Positions 9,856 through 21,372 of a stretch of 64,000 nt of DNA are shown piece by piece. Where the stretch lies: positions 198,656,847-198,720,846 of the forward strand of contig NC_089495.1 in NCBI RefSeq assembly GCF_036850765.1, given 5' to 3'. This DNA comes from Saccopteryx bilineata. Taxonomy: Eukaryota; Chordata; Mammalia; Chiroptera; Emballonuridae. Below the pieces are notes generated by a model. That model saw only the letters and a list, made by a program, of their open reading frames with translations, was not told where the DNA came from and did not search any database. The position numbers were made by a program, and so were the translations under genes. The first letter of the stretch is position 1. Each line of letters opens with the position of its first letter.

Positions 9856-10769
9856 GAAAGGCTCTGTTCCGTTTAGTGATTCCATGGAGTAACCACTCAC
9901 CTTGTATTTCCAAAGATAGATCCCTACTCCTTTCCCAATGACCTATCTTTCTCTTTCTTCTTGACAAGTCCTACTCTGGCACAGTCAGTGCAGTGTATTA
10001 GCTAAACTCACTTCTCTAGTCCTCTGGGCATACAGGAGAATTAACATCTCCCCATTTCCCAGCTTCCTTTGCAGTTAAGCAGAGCCATGTGACTATTTCT
10101 GGGTAGTGTAATGGCTGGCCCCTAAAGCCTTTTGAGAGGTCTATATTCTGCATCTTCATTGTGAAGATAAAGAGGACCCAGTGAGAATCGAGAGGAAGCC
10201 TGAGGTCCTAAGGAACAGTAGAACCAATGAAGTGATGTAGGTAGGATCTTAGGTCACTGTGCAAAGAACAGCTACTGAGGAGAGCCACCTGACAGGGACA
10301 CCTGAATCAGAACTCTACACAAGTAGAAAATAAACTCTTACTGCTTATCCTTTAGATTTAGAAAATTTTTGTCTTAATAGAATAATATAGCCAACTCTAA
10401 CTACTCAGAAAACACTTACTCATACTTCAAAACCCACTGAAAACATCCCCATCTCTGTCTAGCCATCCTGAATACCACAGGTGAGATGCATTCAGATTCA
10501 TCTCTCCCTCAGAAATGTGCTAATCATAGTCTCTCGTAAAACATTTTCCTGTATCCCTCCCTCTATCACGAGACTAAAAACATTTCAAGAGCAGAGCTCT
10601 GTCTTTTTTATCTTTGCAAACTTACCTGGAACACTCTAGGCTCTCTTGGGAAATGGTAGAATCTGTCTTGAACCGAGGTCTGTTTGACGAAAGTCTGTAT
10701 TTGTATATACTGCTTCTCAGATGGGGGTGGAGGGACAGGGACCCAAAGTTCAATGGGTCCGAGGTGCAG
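9856..10769. other. Unique sequence, no gene
   Basis: No gene, RNA or repeat is recognised with confidence. Confidence 0.4.
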
Positions 10770-10780
10770 GTCCTTGCTTT

Positions 10781-11161
10781 TTTTTTTTTTCTGAAGCTGG
10801 AAATGGGGAGAGACAGTCAGACAGACTCCCACATGCGCCCGACCAGGATCCACCCGGCACGCCCACCAGGGGCGACGCTCTGCCCACCAGGGAGCGATGC
10901 TCTGCCTCTCCGGGGCGTTGCTCTGCCGCGACCAGAGCCACTCTAGTGCCTGGGGCAGAGGCCAAGGAGCCATCCCCAGCGCCCGGGCCATCTTTGCTCC
11001 AATGGAGCCTTGGCTGCGGGAGGGGAAGAGAGAGACAGAGAGGAAGGGGGGGGGTGGAGAAGCAAATGGGTGCTTCTCCTATGTGCCCTGGCCGGGAATC
11101 GAACCCGGGTCCCCCGCACACCAGGCCGACGCTCTACCACTGAGCCAACCGGCCAGGGCCA
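10781..11161 (-). mobile_element. GC-rich SINE (Rhin-1-like), antisense
   Basis: Near-complete: poly(T) at the left, body, and intact antisense tRNA head ending CCAACCGGCCAGGGCC. Flanked by GTCCTTGCTTT at 10770-10780 and 11162-11172. The 'CCCACCAGGG' module occurs twice; there is also a G run at about 11046-11055. Confidence 0.9.
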
Positions 11162-11172
11162 GTCCTTGCTTT

Positions 11173-12050
11173 AAGTAGCAAGCAAGTCTGAGATCCTCAG
11201 AGATGTACTTATACTTTCTTCCTCCTACAACATTTCATGAACATGGTTACAGACTGTTGGCCCAAGATGGCGATGGGTCCTTAGAAGGTATGGCTCAACT
11301 TTCCAGAGAAGAGGGCAACAGCTGGTTGGGGAGGATGCTGACCTTCTTGAATACCAAGGTGGCGAAGTGATCGTGACCCCCATTTCTGCAGCCAGGGAAG
11401 GGGGTCTCTGCCCAGACATTTTCTGTTCAAGAACAAAATGCCTTTATGAGCAGACCAGAGGAGAAGAGGCCACACACCCAGCTGAAGAGAGCTGGGCGAG
11501 GACCCCTGTCACGCTGCGGCCACACTCACTTTTCTGGGAATTGTACTGCATGCCTTTCTCGGGGGTGAACTCCGAAGTCCAAATGTGCACCCGCAGCAGT
11601 TTCTAAGACACATTTTCTCTTTTCTTACTGTAACTCAAGGCAAGTTAATGCATTTAGAAACCAGGGTGGTTTTCTTCAGATGTTCAAGTTACATTTTTAC
11701 TTCCTCAGTTCAGCTCTCAGGCGTCTCTCATCTTCACTGGCCAAGAACTTGTGGGAAAAAAAAAAATGGAGAAGGATTATCCAGAATCATTTACCTAAAA
11801 CTTGAAATGAGTGTAAACAGGTCCAAAGGTCAATGTAACTTCCAAGAACTCAGGAAGATGTGGGAGTGGCGATATGCAGTCCCGTGTGGCTGTGAGGTTC
11901 CTAAGCGCAAAGGCCGGTTCAGCGATGCATGGAGACCGTGAGCGCCAGTGACCCTGACACTGAATCCTGGAAGTCAGTCCCTGAACTACACCTTGTGTGT
12001 GCATGCAACGTCTTCTTTTGTGTTTTAGCAAAAAGGTGCAGGGAGTCACA
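11173..12050. other. Unique sequence
   Basis: No exon is recognised. CAAGATGGCG, a good YY1-type core, lies at about 11263-11272. Open frames here overlap on both strands. Confidence 0.4.
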
Positions 12051-12185
12051 GTGTACAGAGGACCAGCTGTGTGCTAGTTACTATTCCTTGAACAACTGTT
12101 TACTAAGTGCTGGCCATTGGCCGGCCACCAAGTTGAATGAGGTTTGGTTCCTGATCATAAGGAGCTCAAATCACCCAATTCAATT
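12051..12185 (+). repeat. Ancient L2/MIR-like fragment
   Basis: 'ccagctgtgtgctagttact' followed by 'tgatcataaggagctcaaat' resembles the mammalian 'ctatgtgccaggcact...catggagctcac' repeat. Highly diverged. Confidence 0.45.
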
Positions 12186-14155
12186 CAATTTTCCCCTAGA
12201 AAGTTATTCACTGTGTTCACTTTATGTTTGAAATGGGCTGTTAGTACACAGAGGCCATCAATCCAAGTCCCCGGAAATTGGGACCGAATACTTTTGCACT
12301 GGAGTTGAAGGTTGCAGAGGGAACCAAGGGCGTTCCTGCCGAGAAGGGCGGTAGCTTCCTGCTCGAAGGTTTAGGTGGGGTCTGAGAATTCAGGGCACCA
12401 GGAAGTGGAGACAGTTTGAGTCATCTTCCAGCTCCTGTGTTTTCTGAAGTGTTCTGCAGAACCCCAGTCAGCAAGAGGCTCTGGGTAAAGGCGTTCTGTG
12501 GTCAAAGATATTTGGAAAACTTTGTGTGTCTTACTACGGACCTTTATAAGTACATGGTAAGCACTCTAGAAAGTTTTACAGGAAAGAAAAAGAATTATGT
12601 TTTTTTCTCCCCTGCCCCCAAACCTGGGCATCCCAGACTTATTCTATACTGTATTATTTTGTTGCTTAATATTGGCTTACATTCCATAACTCTGGTATTT
12701 TTCTCATCATATTTTATACAAAAGTGAAGCAGTTTAACTTGGAATGTCACTCTATTCAAGAGGAGTGTTTAGTAGTCAAATATGTATGTTATTACTATTT
12801 TTTACATGTTTATATTTATGCAGGTAAAAAGCATTTATTGTGGCTATTTTATGATTAACTTTCAAAAATATTATGTTGTGTTTTGCTGCATTATAAGATA
12901 TATAACATGTATTGTATCAAGTCATGTGATCATATGTGTAATGGAGTGAAAATATTATATCAATAGCTCACACTGGCATTCTGCTTAGGAGACAAAGGGG
13001 ATCTGGAGAAAGCTTTTGAGGGAAAAGATGAAACCCAAATGACCGTGGTCATCAGGGACCACGGTCATCACAGAAGGAGAGAGATTAATAATGGAGTTTG
13101 GGTCCGAACAAAGAAAGAAATAGGTGAAGACAAGAAATATGCCATGTGGATAAGGCAAGAGCTTTGTGTTCAAGTTTTAGAATTGTCATAGTTTTTAGGA
13201 GCTTGACTAGTTTCAACTTCACTTCAAGCTCTTTGTGTTGCTATAATGTAAATCCTTGCTTCTTCCCAAAATTATTGTCAAAGGTTTTTGTACACTCATC
13301 CACTTTGCATAAAGTTTAATTAGGTGGAAATTTAAAAGAGTTGTATGGGTCAAGGAAGAATGAATGGGGTAAAACCCTGATGGGGTGAGGGTGGACCAAA
13401 CTGAAGTGTTCAGTGAAAGTGAGAACCCAGAGGTCTATAGGAATGTTGTGAGGTTCTTTGAAAGCTCAGTATGTGCCATGAGGATTTGAGAGATTTTTTT
13501 ATCTACCTCTTATGAAGCAAGAAAATGTAAATCAACATCTGAATATAAACTGAAGGATAGAGATAGAAATAAAAAGAGGAATAGAAATAGTGATATTAAA
13601 ATGGAGGTTTTTACGGCACCTTCAGAATTTTTAATTTTTTAATTATAAATCCTTGGTAGCCTGAACAATTTGTAAAAATGGTTCTGCTCTGCTACCTGTC
13701 CACAGGCCAGCAGTAGAAGAGAAAGCAGAAGGCATCAGGAATCAGTCTGTAGAAGCCACCAGCTGTCTGTGGTCAGAGTGAGAAGAGAGTGAGAACCGAG
13801 CTCACCCGTCTTCTCTAGCTTTGGAATTTCCCTGGGGCTCAGGTATAAGTGTAAAGTCCTATTCCAGAAACAGAAAGACAACTGGTCATGCACAGGGTTG
13901 GGAGAAGCGACTCAATGGCACTGAGAGAGAAGGAGAGGGACGCCAGGGACTGGAGTTCAGTGTGGAGGGGTGGCAAAGAATCAAGCTATGATTTTAGGTC
14001 CTAAAAAAGAAGGTCTGCTATCTAGAATGGAGGAGGTGACAGTCCTTCTCTTCTCCAGGCTGGCTAGTCCCCTTCCTGTCTGGATTTGTGCTTCTTCTTG
14101 GTGCTTGACCACCAGCAAGCAGTTCCCAGAGAGACCTTCATGAAGTGAAGATATG
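12186..14155. other. Unique sequence, no gene
   Basis: AT-rich at 12700-13700, otherwise balanced. Apart from a perfect hairpin at 13039-13068 I see no feature. Confidence 0.4.
13039..13068. repeat. Perfect inverted repeat, 12-bp arms, 6-nt loop
   Basis: Arms ATGACCGTGGTC (13039-13050) and GACCACGGTCAT (13057-13068) are exact reverse complements around the loop ATCAGG. Also read as two direct GGTCATCA copies (13047-13054 and 13063-13070). Confidence 0.9.
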
Positions 14156-14159
14156 ATTA

Positions 14160-14410
14160 TATTGGTTCATTTTTTAACACCATTCCCTGGCTTCCCATGA
14201 CACTGAGAATAATTTGAGCCCTCTTCCTCCTAGCTTCTGGGGCCCCTCATACCTTTCCTTTTTTACTTCTTTCCCATCTACCCTTCTGCTTGCCTGAAAT
14301 GCTTGCCCTCACCTACACCTCTCCCGGCCCAGTGACTTCTATGCATCTATTATATATCAGATCAGATATCACTTCTTCAGTCAAGCTTTTCTTGACCTCC
14401 AAGATCAAGC
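14160..14410 (+). repeat. L2 LINE 3' region
   Basis: 'tgccctcacc', 'cagatatcacttcttcagtc' and 'cttttcttgacctcc' correspond to the well-known L2 block '...TCAGATATCACTTCCTCAGGGAAGCCTTCCCTGACC'. Diverged and non-coding. Confidence 0.7.
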
Positions 14411-15922
14411 TGTGCTATCCATTCTCATACCCTCTGCCAATTTCCTTCCCGGTATTTCTTTCTAACAGGAGACATGCCCTGACATCGGCACAGGATCTAC
14501 AAAATCTAGGAGGGAGCCCTTCAGCTTGAGGAAGGGTGGGAGGAAGGGTTGAGCAACACGAACCCAGGTAGCTTCTATCCCCACATTGGGAGGTCGACAC
14601 GTTGGAATGAAGGCAAAGATATTATCAGTCTCTGGGGTCAAGTGGAGTGTTGTCTAATCCTCAGCCAGTTGTCTTTAAACCAAAGTTTATATATCCCCGA
14701 AGATTTAGAAATGTTTTTGCAAGAGCTACACAAAGAAATTTGTTTTTGGCTCATCTATGTCCATATAAACTCTTTTCCAATATTGGTCTAACTGAATTGG
14801 TCCTTGGGTTCCTGTTTTTTATTTCATATTCTCCCATTTTCCATGAAAAACAAAAGCAAAAAAGAACATACCTTTATCCACTGAGCATCTTATTATGATA
14901 GCGCATTATACTAACGTGAAAAACTTCCGGGGCACCAAAGGGATAATTTAAAACATTTTAAATATTTTGAAGCTAGATCACTATGTGATTTGGTTACACG
15001 ACCCAATTGTCATAACAATTTGAGTAACAATAGTTCGAAAAGAAGCTTCTGCTTCTCTGTGCTTGTTTTTTGTGAACACATTTTCTGAACCTTTAATGCC
15101 TATAAAAGCAAATAAATAAAAAGGAATAAAATCGATACTGAATCCTCTTTCTTTTATGTTGTGATCATCTAGAAAAAACATAAAAGCCTCATGGAACCAT
15201 CTTGTTAAAAGATGCATTTTTAATACAAATGCATTATTTCTGTTTAATAAATATTTATCAAAAATTTTAATGCCTCCATTTTGTTTTAATCCATGGCTTA
15301 GTAATAATAAAAAATAACTCCATATAGAAAAAATGCTTTTTTTTTTAATGCTTAGAACCATACAGCCCTAGTAATTACAAGCGAAATTTAAAAGTCAATT
15401 TATATACCAGTCTCTGTAGTAGATAAATATGATCAATAAAAGATTTTAGAAGCATCGAAGTATGTTACACAAACTGAAAATTCTGTAGGGATAGTGAAAT
15501 GAAACTAAGTCCACGGAGAAGAAGAAATATGTAACTTATCTGACTGTTACACAAGAACTTGCTCATTTTCTTTTCCCGTGAATTGAGGTGGTTATGAAAT
15601 TATGGTGACTTTTTTTTTTTTAGAATCTATTGACTATTTTTTAATGAGTGTCTTACAGTTTGGTTGAAAAACAGTCTATGGTTACAGAATACTAGAAATA
15701 ATGTCCTTTGCAAGTGTGTGTGTGGGGGACTAAGCTTTTCAAAGTTCTTTTGGTGAGTGAGCTTGTAAAAAGTTTGAAGATCACTGCGCTGGGCAGACTG
15801 GAATGTTAGTCCAGCTCTACCGCTTAGTAACGGGTCACTGACGCTCTACTCAGAATTGTCTTGTCAATTGCTCCCGTTCTTGAGCACAGTCACATGGGAA
15901 AAATCTTCCTGTAAGCCTGAGT
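14411..15922. other. Mostly unique, AT-rich
   Basis: No gene. A MIR-like string ('agtccagctctaccgcttag') lies at about 15810-15835, preceded by 'agtttgaagatcactgcgct', which looks like the end of an old hAT element. Confidence 0.4.
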
Positions 15923-15937
15923 CTTCAAGTCCTTTTT

Positions 15938-16128
15938 TTTTTTTAATTTATTTATTCATTTTAGAGAAGAGAGACACAGAGAGAGAGAGACACACACACA
16001 GAGAAGGGGGGTAGGAGCAGGAAGCATCAACTCCCATATGTGCCTTGACCAGGTAAGCCTAGGGATTTGAACCGGCAATCTCAGCATTCCAGGTCAACGC
16101 TTTATCCACTGTGCCACCACAGGCCAGG
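15938..16128 (-). mobile_element. VES-like tRNA SINE, antisense
   Basis: Poly(T), a GA-rich segment, 'gaagcatcaactcccatatg', 'tgccttgaccagg', an antisense B box ('gatttgaaccggca') and an antisense A box region ending 'ccactgtgccaccacaggcc'. A 15-bp duplication CTTCAAGTCCTTTTT at 15923-15937 and 16129-16143 brackets it. Confidence 0.9.
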
Positions 16129-16154
16129 CTTCAAGTCCTTTTTAATGGAACATT

Positions 16155-16415
16155 TCCCTGCCCAGCCTGGCCAGATCTGATGAGCCTCCCTCAGAAACAC
16201 TCTCAGACACCCCACAGTGCTCTTTCAGACCATTTATTATGTTTCATAATCGTGCATTACAAAAGACTTGACCAAAATCCAGTGCGCCCCTGGACTGTAA
16301 TCTCTGTGAGGACAGGACCCTTGCCTGCTGATGATCATCTTTTTCTCTCTAGTGCCTAGCACCGGGTTAGAGCTTAGGAGCTTAATAATCATTGGTTGAA
16401 TAAATGACTGACATG
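16155..16415 (+). repeat. L2 LINE 3' end
   Basis: 'ctgtgaggacaggacccttg', 'tagtgcctagcaccgggtta' and 'ggttgaataaatga' are the L2 3' terminal blocks. Non-coding. Confidence 0.75.
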
Positions 16416-16467
16416 AGCAAAAGGAAAGCTTTTAACGGGCAGGTGCCCTGAGAATAGCAACGCTTTC

Positions 16468-16469
<2 letters not shown>

Positions 16470-16501
<32 letters not shown>
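16470..16501 (+). repeat. (GT)n microsatellite
   Basis: About 15 perfect GT repeats. Confidence 0.95.
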
Positions 16502-16502
<1 letters not shown>

Positions 16503-16553
16503 GTCATTTACTGTTTGTTTCCTTGTTTTCAAGATGAACTTGAAAGATCAACT

Positions 16554-16586
16554 GGGCAGGGAAATGTTCTTAATGGAACATTTCCC
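16554..16586. repeat. Inverted repeat tied to a second copy at 16142
   Basis: GGGAAATGTTC (16559-16569) and GAACATTTCCC (16576-16586) form a perfect 11-bp hairpin with a 6-nt loop. The right arm with its lead (TTAATGGAACATTTCCC, 16570-16586) is an exact 17-bp direct repeat of 16142-16158, and GGGCAGGGAAATGTTC (16554-16569) is the reverse complement of 16148-16163. Confidence 0.9.
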
Positions 16587-17094
16587 GTGGCGATCAGGGA
16601 AATGTTAAAGGATTTACACGGCGGGACTGGGAACAGTAATGGCTCTCTATGGCAGGAAGACTTTTGATATCACTATAGCTACAGAGGAGTTGCCTTGTTG
16701 GCAAAAAGGTGCTGAGATGCTGAGGACCTGGAGTGAGGGACCCTGCCAGGAAAGTCCTGTCTTCTCTTGTATCTGGGAGGTCTAAGAGCGCTCTTTCCAT
16801 AATAACAGACACAGGAATCGGGAGAAGAGATCTGGAACTGTTCAAAGTTGTGCAAATATAAAATACAAGCATTGCAAAAAGTACGAATAGCAAAAAGACA
16901 CGCAGGGATAGAAGTTTCTGCTGTGGCAGCTAGGGGCACCTTTGCCTCTTGGACAGATTAGAGGGCTCCTCTGATCACCAATGTGCAGACGTCAGCTCTC
17001 TAGACAGAGAAACGGATTTAAGACAACATTCCTCCAAAGAAGATGAAGAGCTAGTAGCCAGATGAAAGACACCTGAGCATGACTTAGCGAAACT

Positions 17095-17215
17095 CATGCT
17101 GGAACCATGACTCTGCCATTTCCAGCGTTGGAACTTTGGCAAATGACTTAACTTCACTAAGTCTCAGCTTCCTCGTCAGTAAATGAGATTTTGCAATACT
17201 CCCTAAATGAAAGCA
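17095..17215 (+). repeat. MIR SINE
   Basis: 'tgactctgccatttcc', 'ttggcaaatgacttaacttc' and 'cagcttcctcgtcagtaaat' are the MIR core blocks. Confidence 0.8.
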
Positions 17216-17388
17216 TGATTATGAAAGCATCAGCTTATAAGAGGTTGTCCAGTAAATGTCAAAACTGTTGAAATGGAGATTTCTAGAGTACAGTGGGGGC
17301 TAAATACCATGAGCAGAGTTTGGAGAGTTGAGTCCAACCACGCCATGGACACAGTATGAACTTAGAAACACATACAAGTCTCTTGGTC

Positions 17389-17606
17389 CAGGAATGGGTT
17401 TCTCAGCCTTGGCACTGTTAATGTTTGGGGATGGAAGACTCTTTGTTGTGGGCGGTGGGGTACACTGTGGAATATTTAGCATCATCCTGGGCCTCTATTC
17501 ACTATACACAGTAGCATTTACACCCAAAGTTTTGACAACCAAAAATGCCTGTAGATGTTATCAAATGTCTCTTGCAGGGCAGAACTGCCTCTGGTTGAGA
17601 ACTAAG
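17389..17606 (+). mobile_element. Charlie-like hAT element (ancient, non-autonomous)
   Basis: 'tctcagccttggcactgtta', 'ttctttgttgtgggcggtgg', 'atttagcatcatcctgggcc', 'tgacaaccaaaaatgcctg' and a terminal 'ctggttgagaac' match the old placental hAT-Charlie repeat whose ends are complementary 'TTCTCAACC'-type inverted repeats. Exact subfamily not assigned. Confidence 0.8.
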
Positions 17607-17889
17607 TTTAGAAGATGAATTCCCATTAGGACATTCATTGAGGGGGGGAGGGGAGTGTGGACATCTTTGGAAGGCTGTGACTCAGCCTATCTCATCATCA
17701 CCAATGGGAACAATGATATATGTCCAAGTTTACAAAATATTGTATCTCCTAAATGAGTTGCAATTCATCTAGTTCTCTTCCTCCCATTGATCCCACATCC
17801 ACGTAATTGTGCCTTCTGTTATGTGGTCGTAGGTCACTGCAATGTGTTCTCCTGGCACCGGGCTCACTCTCCCCATCAGTTCTCTGTCC

Positions 17890-18312
17890 TGCAGCCAGGT
17901 GGCCTTTATCAACGTTCATTTTGTTCCTAACATTCCCCTTTTAAAAGATCTCACTGTGTCCCTGTTTGGCTCAAAATGATGTCAAACCTCCTTTGCAGAG
18001 TTAACAAGACTTCTCATAATGCAGCAACTGCTACCCTAGAGCTACCCTGAACGTACTCCAGCCCCTCAGGACCCCTGCTCCAGTATACCCTGCCCCTGGG
18101 CCTTTGCACATGCTCTACTGATGTTACAGAGATAAGTTTAGGTGTTAGCCTTTGGAGGAAACCATCCCTGATTCCCGACATCAGAAGCCTGCTTCTGGGG
18201 TCCAACAGCAAGGCTGCATCCCCTAAGAAACCCTCACAGTGCTCAGTGAACCTGATCTTGCTCACCTGTGGATGTTATACACATCTGTTGCCTTAACAAC
18301 TGCGTGAATAAA
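17890..18312 (+). repeat. L2 LINE 3' region
   Basis: 'tgcccctgggcctttgcaca', 'gaggaaaccatccctgattc' and 'gaataaatgaatga' are L2 landmarks in order. Confidence 0.8.
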
Positions 18313-19512
18313 TGAATGATGGACCACACTCTATTTAAGCAAAGCCTGTTTAGGAAGGTAGTAACTATTGTGGATAAGGGCTATGGTATCAGCTTCTCAC
18401 TAGTGAAATAGCCATATCTACGTATCTGGTATATATCTTCTTTTTTAAGCTGGGGGAGGAGTATCCCAAAATCTTTTAACTGAGCTTTTAAAGTTGGGGT
18501 CTTATACTCCTCTCTGGCTCTGGACAGATCACTTGTGCAGAGCCTGACACTCACCACCTAGAATAGTTGCACAAGGAGTGTTTGCCAGTGTAGACTTGTC
18601 TACGAACATACAGCCTACTCACCAGGTTTTAATGACCAAGCACCCAGAGACGGTTATCTGCAATAGCATGCATCCTATTCTCCTTAACCATCCCCCTGCA
18701 CAGAATATCCAGGTCTTCTCAAAAGCCAGGTTTGGTGAGCTGAAAGTCCCCGGACAAGGAGAGGGAATCAAGCAGGGGACCCTGGCAGGGGGCACTGTCT
18801 TCCTGCTCCCGGACGTGCCAAGCTATTCAGTGAACCACACACAAGCTTGTTTTGCTGGAAACGGCAGACCCAGCGAAAGACATGACGTGGAGGCATCTCT
18901 CTGGGAGGGTTGCAGCTTACAAGATTCCACTATTCCGCTGCCAACCTGGCAACTGAGACGGCGAGGCAGGCTTTACTTCCAGAAGAAATCTCTGCTTCGC
19001 ACAGGAGGTGGATTACAGGAAGGATGTGGATGCCCCACAGTCCGTATCAGGAATTCTTCAGCGGGAGAGAGCAGACAAGGTTGTGTGTCTGCAGAACTTG
19101 CCAAAGCACTCGGATGCATTTGACACAGGCCTGTGGCTCACCCAAGCGCTCGGTAATAGTATGTCCGCCCTCTCCCTATCCTCACATCTCCTGTTCCGCT
19201 TGCTTGTTAACCTCTCTAACTGGTCATCACAGTTCAATAGGAAAAGAAACTTGCCACTTTCCTAGATGGGGAGCAAGCTGTAATCTCTGGTTCCCTGAGA
19301 GGACCATAGTCACTCCACGGTAGACAGTTTGTTCTCTTACTTGTCTCCAAATTACAGGTTCTGGCAACACGTGGACAGGGATCCCCGAGGCTATTATTTC
19401 CAGAGAAAAACAAAGTAGACTGAACTCCTTCCTTGTCAGGTGGTGAGTCTTCCTAACTAAGTCCCGGCCCAAGAGCAGAATTCTCCAGGCTTGAGGGTCT
19501 CAAGTTTAATGC
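18313..19512. other. Unique sequence with long overlapping open frames
   Basis: Frames of 181 codons (18578-19123) and 137 codons (18910-19323) are open on the plus strand but overlap out of frame. I do not recognise either product and see no splice-bounded conserved exon. Treated as non-coding. Confidence 0.4.
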
Positions 19513-19531
19513 GGGGGGGGGGGGGAGGGGG
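19513..19531 (+). repeat. G-run (G13, A, G5)
   Basis: Thirteen consecutive G followed by A and five G; a low-complexity tract able to form stacked G structures. Confidence 0.9.
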
Positions 19532-19734
19532 AATCTCCTGGTATGTTTGAGAAGATCCAGCTTTCTGGGTTTGTCCCAGACCTTGGGAGTCAGACCCTTT
19601 GGATGTAGGTCTTAGGATCCATAGGATGCAGGGGCGAGCAGCAGGGAGGGAGGTGTCTGCTAAGCAAATCCGCCCCCACACTTGGGATGACTCCCACACA
19701 TGTAGATGAATTGATTTTGCATGCAGAGAGGTCT

Positions 19735-19925
19735 TGATATGAATCTTGACTCTGCTACTTACTAAATGTGTGGCCTTGGGAGAGGTCCGTGCTTTGCTAG
19801 CCTCAGCTGTCCCAGCTGTACAATGGGGATAGCAACCATGTTCCTTACCAGTGCTGCTGTGAGCCTAACGTGAGGTTGGGTAGGTAAGGCGCCCAACACA
19901 CAGCAAGGGCTCTGTGGCAGCAGCC
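19735..19925 (+). repeat. MIR SINE
   Basis: 'cttgactctgctacttacta', 'tgtgtggccttggg', 'acaatggggatag' and 'gtgctgctgtgagcc' follow the MIR order; fairly complete. Confidence 0.8.
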
Positions 19926-20094
19926 AGCCCTAATGCTGTTGTTTGGGGCACTTATGTTTGGGTGGAGAAAGGATCTCCTCTGTTTCTGGCCCAAAGGCCC
20001 AGTTTTGCTCTGGAAATGGATGGGTCTCTGAAGTTGAGTGACACAGGCTTCTTGTTAGAGTTGATATAAGGGGCTAGAGGGAGGCGGAGGGAGA

Positions 20095-20180
20095 TCTGGC
20101 TTTGGGTCTTGCCTCCAACTATGGGATATTGGGCAATGTTTTCTGTGTTTCTCGGCCTCCTTTATCTGAACTTCACAAAT
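20095..20180 (+). repeat. MIR-like fragment
   Basis: 'gatattgggcaatg' and 'ctcggcctcctttatctgaa' weakly match the MIR core. Confidence 0.4.
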
Positions 20181-20345
20181 AATAGTTGTCTGGAAAAGTT
20201 TTTAAGGAGCTCAGTTTGCATTTTATATATTTTCATTTCTTTCTGTTTTTTTGTGGGGTTTTTTTTTCTACCTGTTTTGAATCCAAATGATAAACCTCTC
20301 TGTCCATGGATTATACATGACTAATATTATTATTATTATTAGTAT

Positions 20346-20690
20346 TTGTTTTTTTGCACTTTTCTGAAGCTGGAAACGGGGAAGCAGTCAGACAGACTCC
20401 CGCATGCGCCCGACCGGGATCCACCTGGCACGCCCACCCGGGGGCATCGCTCTGTCGCGACCAGAGCCACTCTAGCGCCTGGGGCAGAGGCCAAAGAGCC
20501 ATCCCCAGCACCCAGGCCATCTTTTTGCTCCAATGGAGCCTCGGCAGTGGGAGGGGAAGAGAGAGACAGAGAGGAAGGAGAGGGGGAGGGGTGGAGAAGC
20601 AGATGGGCGCTTCTCCTGTGTGCCCTGGCCAGGAATCGAACCCGGGACTCCTGCACGCCAGGCCGACGCTCCACCACTGAGCCAACCGGC
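20346..20690 (-). mobile_element. GC-rich SINE, antisense, short internal form
   Basis: Same family as 8206-8606. It lacks the internal 'GGGCAGAGC...CCTGGTGG' module entirely and is short by a few bases at the tRNA head (ends CCAACCGGC). An ATT-rich tail sits at 20325-20343. Confidence 0.85.
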
Positions 20691-20924
20691 TTTCAGAGAA
20701 ATAATGAGAGTATCCAAATTTTATTTATTAAAGAAATGTATACTGACCATGAAAACTCTGAGTGACCGCTGCTGGTCTTTGGGGAGACAGAAATCAATCA
20801 TTCACAGTGCAATGCACAGCACATAGGAGATACTTACCTAAGGGTAGCTTTTAAAAGAGATTACTTTGTTAATAGGGTAACATTTATATTAATAATAAAA
20901 GCGAGGTTGGGCTAGTGCATGAAG

Positions 20925-21095
20925 AATGTGCATTTGGAGGGAGTCATCCCTGAGTTCACATTCTAGCTGTTAGAAGCTGTGTGACCTTGATTAAGATACT
21001 AAACCTCTCTGGGGCTGAGTTGTATTTTCTGTAAGAATAGATGGTTATACCCCATTCTGGTTTGCAATGAGGATTAAAATGATACATCATGCTAC
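20925..21095 (+). repeat. MIR SINE
   Basis: 'tgtgtgaccttgattaagat', 'aaacctctctggggctgag', 'gcaatgaggattaaaatgat' in MIR order. Confidence 0.8.
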
Positions 21096-21139
21096 AAAGG
21101 TACACAGTCTATATTGTATAGATGTATATAATTTTATTT

Positions 21140-21361
21140 ATTGAATATATAATATAAATATATATTTACAGGTTTTTTTAATTGAATTTATTTATTGATC
21201 TTATTTATTGCATATTAAATATATATGTCTATAGCCATAAATCTTTCTATTTTTCTTAAGTATCTTATTAATCTTTTAGTTGTCTCATGGGTATTCTATA
21301 TAGATAACTTCATCTGCAGATTGTGATAATTTTGCACATTTATCATTAACAACTAAACTTT
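21140..21361 (-). mobile_element. Old L1 ORF2, antisense, left part
   Basis: 'tattctatatagataacttc' and 'atctgcagattgtgataatt' are the antisense of the L1 ORF2 block 'ttgtcattatttgcagatgac'. Frames are ruined. Continues at 21785 across a SINE. Confidence 0.65.
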
Positions 21362-21372
21362 TCTCTTATCTT

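Noticed and set aside
9404..9967. 187-codon minus-strand frame
   Set aside because: It runs through an antisense SINE and its poly(A), the product is SINE-encoded, and the same peptide fragments appear at every SINE copy.
18578..19323. Overlapping 181- and 137-codon frames
   Set aside because: Out of frame with each other, no recognisable domain, no splice-bounded exon; possible by chance. It is the least explained long frame outside repeats, so a homology search would be a fair test.
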